This document shows, piece by piece, positions 1 through 8,201 of a DNA stretch of 17,849 nucleotides. The stretch covers positions 1 through 17,849 of the forward strand of contig CAITIF010000702.1 in the NCBI GenBank assembly GCA_903892365.1, read 5' to 3'. The position numbers and the translations under genes are program-made. Under the pieces are notes generated by a model, which searched no databases, had not been told where the DNA came from, and saw only the letters and a list, made by a program, of their open reading frames with translations. This DNA comes from an uncultured Pirellula sp. (lineage in GTDB: Bacteria > Planctomycetota > Planctomycetia > Pirellulales > Pirellulaceae). Every line of letters begins with the position of its first letter. Position 1 is the stretch's first letter.

Positions 1-1209
1 AGCGATGGAAAATTTCAGATCGAAGCGGACCCCGATCATCGCCGCCTTCTTTTGTGGGCTACTCCCGATGAGGTTACCGAAGTGCGCGAGTTCTTGATTC
101 GACTGGGGGAATCCTTTTCCCAAAGTCTCGCGACTTCGCAAATGCATATCCTGCAACTGAACGGCGGCTCCATCGATGACATCTCGGAACGCATGAAAGC
201 TCTTTGGAACGACATGAGCGATTCGCCACTGATCATCGAAGAGAAGAACCCACAAGAGGACTCGGATTCAAAACCCATTCAAACGACGCAACCAGCCCCA
301 CTCGCGCCTGCTGTCGTTCCAGCTGTTTCCATGGCTGCCCCCACAGATGGCACCAAATTGATCTCCAAACTGGAGGTTGCGACGGCGACCAAAAGCATGG
401 CTTCCGCCACTGGTGGAACGCTCTCGGGTTCCGATGAACCCGCCATGCGATCCGGCAAAGCCCCCGTTCGTATCGTTGAGGGGGAAAATGGAGAAGTGAT
501 TATTCTTTCTCGCGATCCTGTCGCCGCGGAGTCGGCCAAACGTCTGCTGCAACAATTGACCCCTTCGAGCAACAATCTACGAGTGATCAGTCTCAAGCAC
601 GCTCAAGCAATGTCGGTGAAGGTACAACTGGAAGCGATGCTGTTGCATACCATGACGCAATCGACATCAAAGCTGTCAACTTCACTGCCTTTGAAAATTG
701 ATGTCGATTCCCGAACCAATCGATTGCTCATTCAGAACGCAAATTCACGTCAGATTGAATTAGTCGAGCAGTTGGTTCCTGTGATCGACCAAACCAACTC
801 GGATAGCGATCGACTTGCCCGAGTTCATCGCGTGTATCGCTTTCAAAACCGACGCGCTAACGACGTCGTCGATGCGGTGAAGGAAGTCTACCGTGACCTG
901 CTCAGTGTGAATGATCGCGTCCTATCGGCTTCAGCAACCGGCCGAAGCAACAGCTACAACGAAAACCTAGCTGCGTCGGCCAACAACCCCGAATATCAAG
1001 GGCTGATGGCTTTGGGAGTTGACCGTGAAGCGAACGCGATGATCATCTCGGCCCCCAACTACTTGGTGGATGATGTCATTGCTCTGATGGAATTGATGGA
1101 TACACCGATCGATTCAGGAGCGATGGCAGTAGTTCCCTTCACGATGAAAGCAACCGACACCAAAACTCAGGAAGCAATTTCTCGATTGCTGTTGCGTCAG
1201 AAAAAGTAA
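1..1209 (+). CDS. Secretin N-domain-like repeat protein, 5'-partial
   Basis: The frame is open from base 1 (402 codons) to a TAA, so the true start lies outside the window; the TTG at 52 is not needed as a start. Four copies of a beta-alpha unit are visible, each an Asp/Asn-rich turn, a short hydrophobic strand and an amphipathic helix ending in a leucine pair: about codons 9-37, 155-187, 234-264 and 338-368. This resembles the ring-building N-domains (NolW type) of GspD/PilQ secretins. A Pro/Ala/Thr-rich linker lies at about codons 80-115. The C-terminal beta-barrel domain of a secretin is absent: the protein ends shortly after the fourth unit with a Lys-rich tail. A periplasmic scaffold role is inferred, not shown. 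It converges with the sugar transferase gene, with 24 bp between the stops. Confidence 0.7.
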   Translation, partial: SDGKFQIEADPDHRRLLLWATPDEVTEVREFLIRLGESFSQSLATSQMHILQLNGGSIDDISERMKALWNDMSDSPLIIEEKNPQEDSDSKPIQTTQPAPLAPAVVPAVSMAAPTDGTKLISKLEVATATKSMASATGGTLSGSDEPAMRSGKAPVRIVEGENGEVIILSRDPVAAESAKRLLQQLTPSSNNLRVISLKHAQAMSVKVQLEAMLLHTMTQSTSKLSTSLPLKIDVDSRTNRLLIQNANSRQIELVEQLVPVIDQTNSDSDRLARVHRVYRFQNRRANDVVDAVKEVYRDLLSVNDRVLSASATGRSNSYNENLAASANNPEYQGLMALGVDREANAMIISAPNYLVDDVIALMELMDTPIDSGAMAVVPFTMKATDTKTQEAISRLLLRQKK

Positions 1210-1233
1210 AATTGACCAATATGCCAAGGGGGT

Positions 1234-2448
1234 CTAATGTCCAACACGGCCCAAAAACACAGCCATCACTGTCTTGAAGACCAAGGACACATCGGACCGC
1301 ACCGAACGCTCGCGCGAGTACTGCAGATCCATACGCATCCAATCTTCAAACGAGATGTCTCGGCTTTTGGAAATTTGCCACACACAGGTAAGTCCAGGCT
1401 TCGTGTCCAAGCGGCGTCTTTGCCAAGTCTTACATTGGGCATCTTCGTGACACGGCAATGGACGCGGTCCCACAATCGCCATATTCCCAATCAGAATATT
1501 CCACAACTGTGGTAACTCATCGATACCCGTGCTGCGAAGAAACTTCCCAACCAATGTGACTCGTGGATCGTTCTTGATCTTGAATGCGGGGCCATCGCGT
1601 TCGTTCAACGCATGCAACTTTGCCTTCAGTTCTTCTGCATCAACCACCATCGTTCGAAGCTTGTACATGACGAACGGATTGCCAAATTGGCCCGTACGCA
1701 TCTGACGGAAAAAAATGGGCCCCTTGGATGTTGCCTTGATAGCAATCGCCGCAGTCAAAATGACCGGTCCAGCGAAAAGCAGCCCAAAAAGCGAACCAAC
1801 CACATCCGTGGCACGCTTCCACTTGGGGTACTGCGGACAAAAATGAGTTGTCGAAACCGTGCTATGATGATTCAGCTCCGCTGAGCCAACCGAACGGAGT
1901 TGCGAATCACCGTCTGCCCGAATCGCCCTGGCTTGTGGTGTCATGATCACGTGGTTCGCAGCGTGAATACTCGCTTGAGTCCGACATTCTAAACCAAAGT
2001 CGGAATCGGAATCATGCAAGTCCCGGTTGTCGTTCTGGACGCCTCGTTCAAATGTCTCACTACTTCCATAGGTGAAGATACTGGCGTCTATTTGGATACC
2101 GATCAGCTCGCATGCATCCACAATAGTTTGCTGAACTTTTCTTGCCCCAAAAACATTGGTCATGGGAAGCATTACCCCCAGGCCGCCTTTGAGAAGTAGG
2201 CCTTTTTCATCCGTCATGCGCAGCTTATGGTGAAGCGCCTTCGCAACCAGTCGCATCTGCTTCGCCTGACTCATGCCATTTATTGGCAAAAGCTGAATCA
2301 CAATCAGCGCAAAAAACTGCGAATGCCGATCACAGCGCATTCGCTCCTTCAAGATTACAGTTTCCATATCCCGCGGGGAAAGCAGCAACGGGCTTGGAGA
2401 CGTATTTCTCTTACCCCTTTTCATTCGCGGGTTAGTGGATTCAGACAT
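1234..2448 (-). CDS. Sugar transferase (phosphoglycosyl transferase) with degenerate GGDEF-like N-terminal region
   Basis: The C-terminal half (about residues 208-401 of 404) is a bacterial sugar transferase domain. It has a basic KRATD lead-in to a hydrophobic membrane segment (215-238), then GPIFFRQ, YKLRTM, a DPR...GKFLRSTGIDELPQ stretch, VGPRP and the KPGLTCVWQIS block. Such enzymes move a sugar-1-phosphate from a UDP-sugar to undecaprenyl phosphate, the first step of exopolysaccharide or O-antigen units. The usual multi-pass N-terminal membrane domain is missing. Residues about 45-128 instead follow the strand/helix pattern of a GGDEF (nucleotide cyclase) fold without the GGDEF signature. 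Residues 130-205 look like a disordered linker. The ATG at 2448 (MSEST) is preferred because the 33 residues added by an ATG at 2547 look non-conserved. No ribosome binding site is obvious at either. No other capsule genes adjoin it. Confidence 0.88.
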   Translation of the reverse strand: MSESTNPRMKRGKRNTSPSPLLLSPRDMETVILKERMRCDRHSQFFALIVIQLLPINGMSQAKQMRLVAKALHHKLRMTDEKGLLLKGGLGVMLPMTNVFGARKVQQTIVDACELIGIQIDASIFTYGSSETFERGVQNDNRDLHDSDSDFGLECRTQASIHAANHVIMTPQARAIRADGDSQLRSVGSAELNHHSTVSTTHFCPQYPKWKRATDVVGSLFGLLFAGPVILTAAIAIKATSKGPIFFRQMRTGQFGNPFVMYKLRTMVVDAEELKAKLHALNERDGPAFKIKNDPRVTLVGKFLRSTGIDELPQLWNILIGNMAIVGPRPLPCHEDAQCKTWQRRRLDTKPGLTCVWQISKSRDISFEDWMRMDLQYSRERSVRSDVSLVFKTVMAVFLGRVGH

Positions 2449-2744
2449 AACGATTCTATGGTGCAATTCATGGGTAAATGGGCGCTCCTGAGATTCAAGT
2501 CGACTCCACTTTCTAAAAAAGTAGAGCTGCCAGACACTTAATTGCACGGCACTTAGTCACTGAGGCTTGAGATCTATCTTCTCTACCAAATGCAAAAATG
2601 CGAGTTTAAGATGCAGAATTTCTTGCAAAATGTGGATACTACGGCCCTACTATTTGCAGCGGAGCAATTTCCTTAACGCCACTTTTTTGTTGGTTTTGAG
2701 GTCCAATTGCCCCCAAAATCGCCATAACCGGGGCGGCTCCCCCG
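2449..2744. other. Intergenic region between the kinase and sugar transferase genes
   Basis: This stretch of about 300 bp lies upstream of the sugar transferase start and just after the kinase stop. It holds a small GC-rich hairpin next to the kinase stop (listed separately). I see no convincing gene or promoter in it. An in-frame upward extension of the sugar transferase to 2547 is possible. Confidence 0.5.
2729..2744 (-). terminator. Small GC-rich hairpin after the kinase stop codon
   Basis: The arms CGGGG (2729-2733) and CCCCG (2740-2744) surround a 6-base loop and begin directly after the kinase TAG in minus-strand reading. A run containing TTTT follows about 11 bases further on, not immediately. 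It is a weak candidate for the transcript end of the DUF885-kinase unit; chance pairing is possible. Confidence 0.3.
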
Positions 2745-5087
2745 CTATCGATCCGCATCCAAAGTCGCTTCGTTCGCAGACCCTGTCATCTCCGTGCTGC
2801 CAGCTTTTCGCGACCGCGCCGCTGCCGCAAAACTATCAGGCAATCGCATCACCCAAAGTACAACAATCCAGAGCATTCCGATCACGGCAATCAACGTCAG
2901 CAAGGCGATAAACCCAACCCGCATTAGCTTTGCCCCCATGGCTTCCACGGGTAAGGTAATCGAATTGGCTCGTTCCTGAACCAGAACCCAAAGGTTGGTA
3001 GATTGCTTTCTTTCAAACGAGTCCGAAACGCGCTTCGAGATATCAATTCGCACCATTGCCGCAATCCATTCGCCCGAATAGGCTGCACCGCGGGGGTCCT
3101 TGGACACGGGGTCTACATAGCGAAAGGTTCCTTCATCCTTCAGCTTTTTGAGCATGTTTTCATCAATTTGGTAACGGAATCCAGATTCATTGGATGCCGT
3201 CTCCAGGGTAACGTTACTAAAGGCAGGATGCTGAAGGATGGTCCCTTCGCGAACCCCTGTCCCTTTCGAGGTTCCCTCGTGCCCATCGACCAAAATCGCA
3301 AACCGGTCCTCGCGAAGCTCCTGCCCTTCATCTTGAGCTTCTTCCTCGTCAAACGTCTCCTTGGCTGTGTCTTTTGCTAATAATTCAAAGTCACCCAAGT
3401 TAATGGTCAAAACCATTAAGCCCTCGACTTGACTCGAGTCCTTTTCGACGGGCGCGTCAGTAAAGTCTTCGCGGTCAATCAAGATAGGGGTGGATATTGC
3501 TATTTTCCATTTGTTGGTCGTTGTGGATCGGAAAGGAACGCTAACATGGGAAAAGGTGGTTCGAGAAATACTGCGCCGTCGGGTGCTCTCTTCTAAATCT
3601 TGAGACTGACCTGAATAGTAACTTCGATAGGCAAAGTTCACTCCAATTTGCTTTTGCGTTTGCTCTTTGGATAACGCAGTGGCCAGCATGGTCCCAAACT
3701 GATCCGTCACAAACATGGAATCGAACTGAGCTGGTTTTCTTGTGCCGCTCGATTGCGATCGGATCTCGGCCAATCGTTCCATGAGATACTTCTCTAGGCT
3801 CAATCGGGTGGGTAAAGAGATCAAAGCTTCTTGGCTGGCAGGAGGAGTGCGTTCCGAGGCCAGCTTCCGCAACAATTCGTCTCCAGCCTCATCGACGCAC
3901 TCGATGAAGGCTTTGCCAAATGCGTCCCGTTTTGTCTCTTCTTCCAACAGTCGAAAGAGCGTAGCGATCTCGGACTCCAGAGTCCCCGCAGCAAGCTTGG
4001 CCGCGAACAAATTGCTCTTCAATACTTTCTCTCTCAGCTGAGCGGACAATTCTTGCTCGGCCAAGGAGATACCGCGTTCACCGAACAGGCCCATCACCGT
4101 CATCAGAAGAATTGGCCCTACGATCCCCAGCAACATCAAGGGCCTGCGCACGCGCGCCATGTTACGTCGTTCGATCGCAGCCAAAACTTGCTGCACGTTA
4201 GCAAAACGATCTTCAGGCTTTTTCGCAAGGCACCTGTCGATGATTCCAATCAACCACCGGTCCATCCCTCGAACACGATGATGAGCACGTGGAAAGTGAG
4301 TCTTGTAGATCGTGTCTCGATAGCGTTTCAATCGCTCTGGCAAACTTGCTGCTGTGTCTAACGTGGTGACCGTATCTGGAGTCTTGTACGGTGGATTCCC
4401 AACGATCATGCAATACATGATCGCTCCCAATGCATATACATCCCAACGCGCATCGGGGATAGCATTCAGATCAGCCTGCTCTGGAGCCATGTAAAACAGA
4501 GTTCCCAGCGAAGGCGTTTGCTCCGTGGATAGCCGGCTTTGCCCGAAGTCTGCAAGCCTGGGCAACAAATCTTGATCCAGCAAAACATTAGCGGGCTTGA
4601 GATCGCAATGCAGTACCCCTTTTCCATGGGAATGATTAAGCCCTGATGCAATATCCGAAAACACTTCGACCGCCTTCGAGAGCGGCAAGGTACCTCGATT
4701 CCGAATCAAATCGTCCAGTGATCCATTCTCTAGGTATTCCATCACGTAATAGGGTGGTTCTGCATCCCAGCCCACTTCAAGGACCTGAACAATGAATCGA
4801 TTACCAGCCATGCTGACTAAGTTCTTGACCTCGCGTGTCAGCAAGGACCAATTGACACCTGATCGATGCAAATAAAACTTGATAGCTACCGTTCGCCCCG
4901 TGTTCAGGTTGTTGCCAACCCACACTTGACCAAACGCTCCCTGGCCAAGCAGTCGATCCAATCGATATCCAGGTACCTGCGCAGGAGGAACGGTAGCCCG
5001 TAGGCTCAGTTCTTCGGCACGCATTTGCTCCCCAACAGTCTGGTTGAGCGTGTTGTCGAGCGGATCTGGATCAGAAACTAAGGTCAA
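2745..5087 (-). CDS. Transmembrane serine/threonine protein kinase with extracytoplasmic Cache-like sensor domain
   Basis: Residues 41-305 of 780 form a Hanks-type kinase domain: glycine loop GQGAFGQV (48-55), VAIK Lys70, Glu86 in the C-helix, catalytic loop HCDLKPAN (160-167, Asp162), DFG (180-182) and APE (201-203). The Arg of the usual HRD is Cys161, so it is a non-RD kinase. A first membrane helix (about 316-336) leads into some 385 extracytoplasmic residues. Part of these (a VTDQFG...FAYRSYYSG stretch followed by SVPFRS and ISTPI) resembles a double Cache ligand-sensing domain. A second helix (about 722-747) precedes a 33-residue cytoplasmic tail. The start used is TTG, preceded by an AGG nine bases upstream; an ATG at residue 22 (5024) would also keep the kinase domain whole. 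The gene lies 12 nt behind the DUF885 gene, so co-transcription is likely. The ligand and substrates are unknown. Confidence 0.9.
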   Translation of the reverse strand: MTLVSDPDPLDNTLNQTVGEQMRAEELSLRATVPPAQVPGYRLDRLLGQGAFGQVWVGNNLNTGRTVAIKFYLHRSGVNWSLLTREVKNLVSMAGNRFIVQVLEVGWDAEPPYYVMEYLENGSLDDLIRNRGTLPLSKAVEVFSDIASGLNHSHGKGVLHCDLKPANVLLDQDLLPRLADFGQSRLSTEQTPSLGTLFYMAPEQADLNAIPDARWDVYALGAIMYCMIVGNPPYKTPDTVTTLDTAASLPERLKRYRDTIYKTHFPRAHHRVRGMDRWLIGIIDRCLAKKPEDRFANVQQVLAAIERRNMARVRRPLMLLGIVGPILLMTVMGLFGERGISLAEQELSAQLREKVLKSNLFAAKLAAGTLESEIATLFRLLEEETKRDAFGKAFIECVDEAGDELLRKLASERTPPASQEALISLPTRLSLEKYLMERLAEIRSQSSGTRKPAQFDSMFVTDQFGTMLATALSKEQTQKQIGVNFAYRSYYSGQSQDLEESTRRRSISRTTFSHVSVPFRSTTTNKWKIAISTPILIDREDFTDAPVEKDSSQVEGLMVLTINLGDFELLAKDTAKETFDEEEAQDEGQELREDRFAILVDGHEGTSKGTGVREGTILQHPAFSNVTLETASNESGFRYQIDENMLKKLKDEGTFRYVDPVSKDPRGAAYSGEWIAAMVRIDISKRVSDSFERKQSTNLWVLVQERANSITLPVEAMGAKLMRVGFIALLTLIAVIGMLWIVVLWVMRLPDSFAAAARSRKAGSTEMTGSANEATLDADR

Positions 5088-5099
5088 GGAAACCTGCGG

Positions 5100-6914
5100 T
5101 TATTTTTGAGTATGAAACTTCCAAACGGGCAACTGCTCGGTGGACAGTGGATTCGCGAGCATCTTCAACCTGAGCAATTCGAATGGAATATAGTTTTCTT
5201 TCAAGATGGCATCATGAAAGTCGCGATTATTCATTTTTCCCGCCTGCACTACTTCAGCGTGAAGTGCTCGTAATTGCAAACCTCCTAGCATGTAACCCGC
5301 TTGGTACAACGGCCCATATCCGCCCATAATGGAACGACGGACTTCGGCGGCTGCGGCACTTGGCTCATGCCCGACTCGGTCGATGAGGTACTGGACACAT
5401 TCCTCAGCACTCCATTTCCCCAGCTGATAGTTGAGTGAGAAAATAATACGAGCGGCTCGATGGCGTCGCCAGAAAAGCATCCCAACTCGATCTTCGGGCG
5501 AGCCCGCGAAACCCATATCCCACAGTTGCATCTCCCAATAGAGAGCCCAACCCTCCATCCAAAAGGGAGAACTGAATAGTTGCCGGTAGGGGCGATACCG
5601 CTCCAAGACGTAGTACTGAAGATGGTGCCCAGGGACCAATTCATGATGAACGGTGGCTCGGGAAAAGTGAATATTGTTACTCTTCAGGCTCATCAATTTT
5701 TCAGCATGCGTCATCGTGTTGGTAGGAAAGGAAACGATGATATTGTCTCCTCCTAAGAAGTAGGGATTCACCCGCTGAGCCTCCGGGCTCATCATTTCGA
5801 CACGCCAGCCTTGTTTAGCCATCTCAGGGATCGAAATCAAATCATTCCCCTCAAGAAAACGAATGGCTTCCCAAGCCAATTCGCGAATCAACTTGGGCTG
5901 ATCGCCGGGCTCCACATGCAAAGCCTTCACATGCTCCAATGCCTTTCGCCAATCGCCGTCCAGATTGAGCTCGTTCGCTGCTTCCTTAAACCGTTCATCG
6001 CACCAAGCCAATTCATATTCACCTATAGCAACTAGCTCCGCAGCCGAATAGGTAATCCACGCGTGCCGAAGCTCTTTTTCTAAGGCGTCTGCTCCAATAG
6101 GCACCCCCACGATCTTGTCTTTATCATTCTCGTCCAATCCCGCTAAAATTTCGCGCACTGCCTTGCGATGGGCGGACATGGCTGTCTTGGCGGCTTCAAA
6201 AGGCTTCCCTGCCCACCAAGTGTATTCAGGATCGTAGCTGTCTTGATAACGATGAGTGTCTTGAACCTGCCGAGACAATTGATCCAACAAAGAAACAGCG
6301 TGAACAGCATCGGTGGCCGCCACTGAATCTTCGCTCTTAGGAGTTTTCGCTAGTGCTTGCGCTGAAGCATTGGCCTGAGTAGCTATTTCGTCTAACAGCG
6401 ACGCAGAATCTTCGGCATCGAGAACACTACCATATTCCTTGGTTGCGCAATAACGAAGTAATAAATCCGAATACGAGATCAATTTCTTCGCGTTATCATC
6501 GCGAACAACTTGATTTGCGTGGAGCTCCGAATCATGCCGCACTTCTGAACGCAACATCAACCAATCGATTTGATCGTCATACAGAAGTTTCGCAAAATCG
6601 ATCTTGTCCAGTTTTTGCCCCCAAGCCTCTAACATTTTGGACTTGTATTCCAACCCAATAGGATCGATCGACAAGCGAAAACGATGCCCTAAAGTCTTTT
6701 GGTCGGCTTGGTATTGCAACACGAGAGACGAAATTGCAACATCTTTATCGGATCCAGACCAAGTCGCTAACGAGGCATCAGCTTTCCTTACCGTTGGTTT
6801 GAAATCCTGAGCCTTAGCTTCAGATGGTACGCTCATTGCGTAAAGTAGTACCACGACTTGCAAAGCCTTAAACCAGTATGTAGCGAAAATGGAATGTGGA
6901 TATGTTGGAATCAT
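5100..6914 (-). CDS. DUF885 family secreted metallopeptidase-like protein
   Basis: A 604-residue protein with the DUF885 hallmark HHELVPGHHLQ (423-433), followed by EGWALYWE (454-461), the usual place of a further metal-binding glutamate. Family members are viewed as zinc-dependent peptidases, and a few have shown peptidase activity; the substrate here is unknown. The chosen ATG at 6914 gives a signal peptide with hydrophobic core at about 17-28 and a likely cleavage after SEAKA (residue 35), so the protein is exported. An upstream ATG at 7022 adds 36 residues ahead of this signal and is less likely. No ribosome binding site is visible. The length is normal for the family. It is the first gene of a probable operon with the kinase, 12 nt apart, which would pair an exported peptidase-like protein with a kinase that senses the same compartment. 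Confidence 0.9.
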   Translation of the reverse strand: MIPTYPHSIFATYWFKALQVVVLLYAMSVPSEAKAQDFKPTVRKADASLATWSGSDKDVAISSLVLQYQADQKTLGHRFRLSIDPIGLEYKSKMLEAWGQKLDKIDFAKLLYDDQIDWLMLRSEVRHDSELHANQVVRDDNAKKLISYSDLLLRYCATKEYGSVLDAEDSASLLDEIATQANASAQALAKTPKSEDSVAATDAVHAVSLLDQLSRQVQDTHRYQDSYDPEYTWWAGKPFEAAKTAMSAHRKAVREILAGLDENDKDKIVGVPIGADALEKELRHAWITYSAAELVAIGEYELAWCDERFKEAANELNLDGDWRKALEHVKALHVEPGDQPKLIRELAWEAIRFLEGNDLISIPEMAKQGWRVEMMSPEAQRVNPYFLGGDNIIVSFPTNTMTHAEKLMSLKSNNIHFSRATVHHELVPGHHLQYYVLERYRPYRQLFSSPFWMEGWALYWEMQLWDMGFAGSPEDRVGMLFWRRHRAARIIFSLNYQLGKWSAEECVQYLIDRVGHEPSAAAAEVRRSIMGGYGPLYQAGYMLGGLQLRALHAEVVQAGKMNNRDFHDAILKENYIPFELLRLKMLANPLSTEQLPVWKFHTQK

Positions 6915-7286
6915 ATCTTCATGCAACCCGTCTAGCGTGAAAACCTCTTGCTCGAATCCTGTAGTCCAGTATACCAAGACGCCGTTTTGAGTGGCGGTGA
7001 ACACCATCTTTCCAAACACCACACTCTGTCTCGCCAGCGTTTATCATGTACTAACCAGCTAGATTTCGAAATGGGAATCCTTACGAGACCCGTGATCCAA
7101 CATTGACTCTCGCCACCACTAAATTTTCGAAATTGACGTCTATGCCCTCGGTTTTGCTGGCGTTTTTGTCAACCTTGGCAAGAAGCTTGTTTACAATAGT
7201 GATCCGCCACCATGATTGACTTCGGAAACTTCCGAACTTCCAGGCTCAACGAACTCACTTTCAACTCTTCCCCAATACAACAAACC
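6915..7286. promoter_or_regulatory. Divergent intergenic region between the DUF885 and e(P4) phosphatase genes
   Basis: Both flanking genes are transcribed outward, so promoters for both should lie here. Two TTTCGAAA palindromes are present, at 7064-7071 (extended to 10 bp, 7063-7072) and 7125-7132, with centres 61 bp apart. A TACAAT at about 7191 could be a -10 element for the phosphatase, but no well-spaced -35 is visible. Longer N-termini for either gene would eat into this region. Confidence 0.45.
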
Positions 7287-8117
7287 ATGCCTTTCCGTTT
7301 TGCAATCTTGGTGTTGGCAATTGCGAGTAACTTTTTTGCTGGTGCGTCGAATCTTCTTCATGCCCAAGAAAAATCATCGTCGGATCCATTGAAAACGACT
7401 GGAACTCTACGGCGAGAATCGCCACCATTTCGCGGGTTAGATGGGACTCTGTTCATGCAGCAGTCCGCCGAATATCGAGCGTGTTGCATTCAGGCCTTTC
7501 GCTTAGCGGCCAATCTTGCCGTAGCCAAAAATCCGGAACGAAAAAAACCTTCGCTTCCAGCCGCTGTCGTACTCGATCTCGATGAAACGGTTTTGGACAA
7601 TGGTTGGTTCCAGTCGCAACAAATTCGGGAGCAACTGGCGTTCGATGCTAACCGCTGGTCTCAATGGGAGCAGGAAGGAGCCGATCAAGTGCGTCTGGTC
7701 CCTGGGGCGAAAAAATTTATCGAAACTCTTCGGGCTGCGAATATCCAACCGGTCTATATCACCAATCGGAACAACGATGCAAGGCAGCAAACACTGAAGG
7801 CCTTAGACAGACTAGGAGTCGCCGTACCTACCGAACAACTACTGTGCGCCGATTCGTCAACAGGCTCCAACAAAACCAGCCGCCGCGATTCGATTGAAGC
7901 CAAGTTCGATGTCTTGCTCTACGTAGGAGACAATCTTCGCGATTTTGACGAACGCTTCCGTTTTGGCGAATCAGGTACCCTAGGAAGATTCAACACACTA
8001 GACGAGCTCGAGGACAAATTTGGGGTGGAATGGGTTATACTTCCTAACCCTGCCTATGGCGAATGGACCAAAGCATTCAGTAATTCGCCCGCCGATGCAG
8101 ACTTGTTATACAAGTGA
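7287..8117 (+). CDS. HAD-superfamily acid phosphatase, 5'-nucleotidase lipoprotein e(P4) family
   Basis: A 276-residue HAD phosphatase. The nucleophile motif is DLDET (97-101), motif II is ITN (Thr159), and motif IV is GDNLRDF (214-220). The QQSAEYRA segment upstream is typical of the e(P4)/class C acid phosphatases, which remove phosphate from nucleoside monophosphates and other phosphomonoesters outside the cytoplasmic membrane. The ATG at 7287 puts the signal peptide (hydrophobic core about 4-19, likely cleavage after HA before QEK) at the N-terminus. An in-frame ATG at 7212 would add 25 residues and is less likely. Unlike H. influenzae e(P4), there is no lipobox cysteine, so a soluble periplasmic form is expected. 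Nutrient phosphate or nucleotide scavenging is the inferred role. The next gene follows after 84 bp on the same strand. Confidence 0.9.
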   Translation: MPFRFAILVLAIASNFFAGASNLLHAQEKSSSDPLKTTGTLRRESPPFRGLDGTLFMQQSAEYRACCIQAFRLAANLAVAKNPERKKPSLPAAVVLDLDETVLDNGWFQSQQIREQLAFDANRWSQWEQEGADQVRLVPGAKKFIETLRAANIQPVYITNRNNDARQQTLKALDRLGVAVPTEQLLCADSSTGSNKTSRRDSIEAKFDVLLYVGDNLRDFDERFRFGESGTLGRFNTLDELEDKFGVEWVILPNPAYGEWTKAFSNSPADADLLYK

Positions 8118-8201
8118 CCCATCGACCAAGACCATCCTTAGCCCGCCACAACAAAACACTTTCTTTATTACTTTTTACCGATCGAGCGAAGTTGCAATTT
8201 T

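Noticed and set aside
2631..2639. TGTGGATAC, an 8/9 match to a DnaA box on the minus strand
   Set aside because: Single isolated match far from dnaA; expected by chance at this frequency.
5285..5644. Open frames antisense or out of frame within the DUF885, kinase and other long genes
   Set aside because: They are shadows of strongly supported coding regions and match no family.
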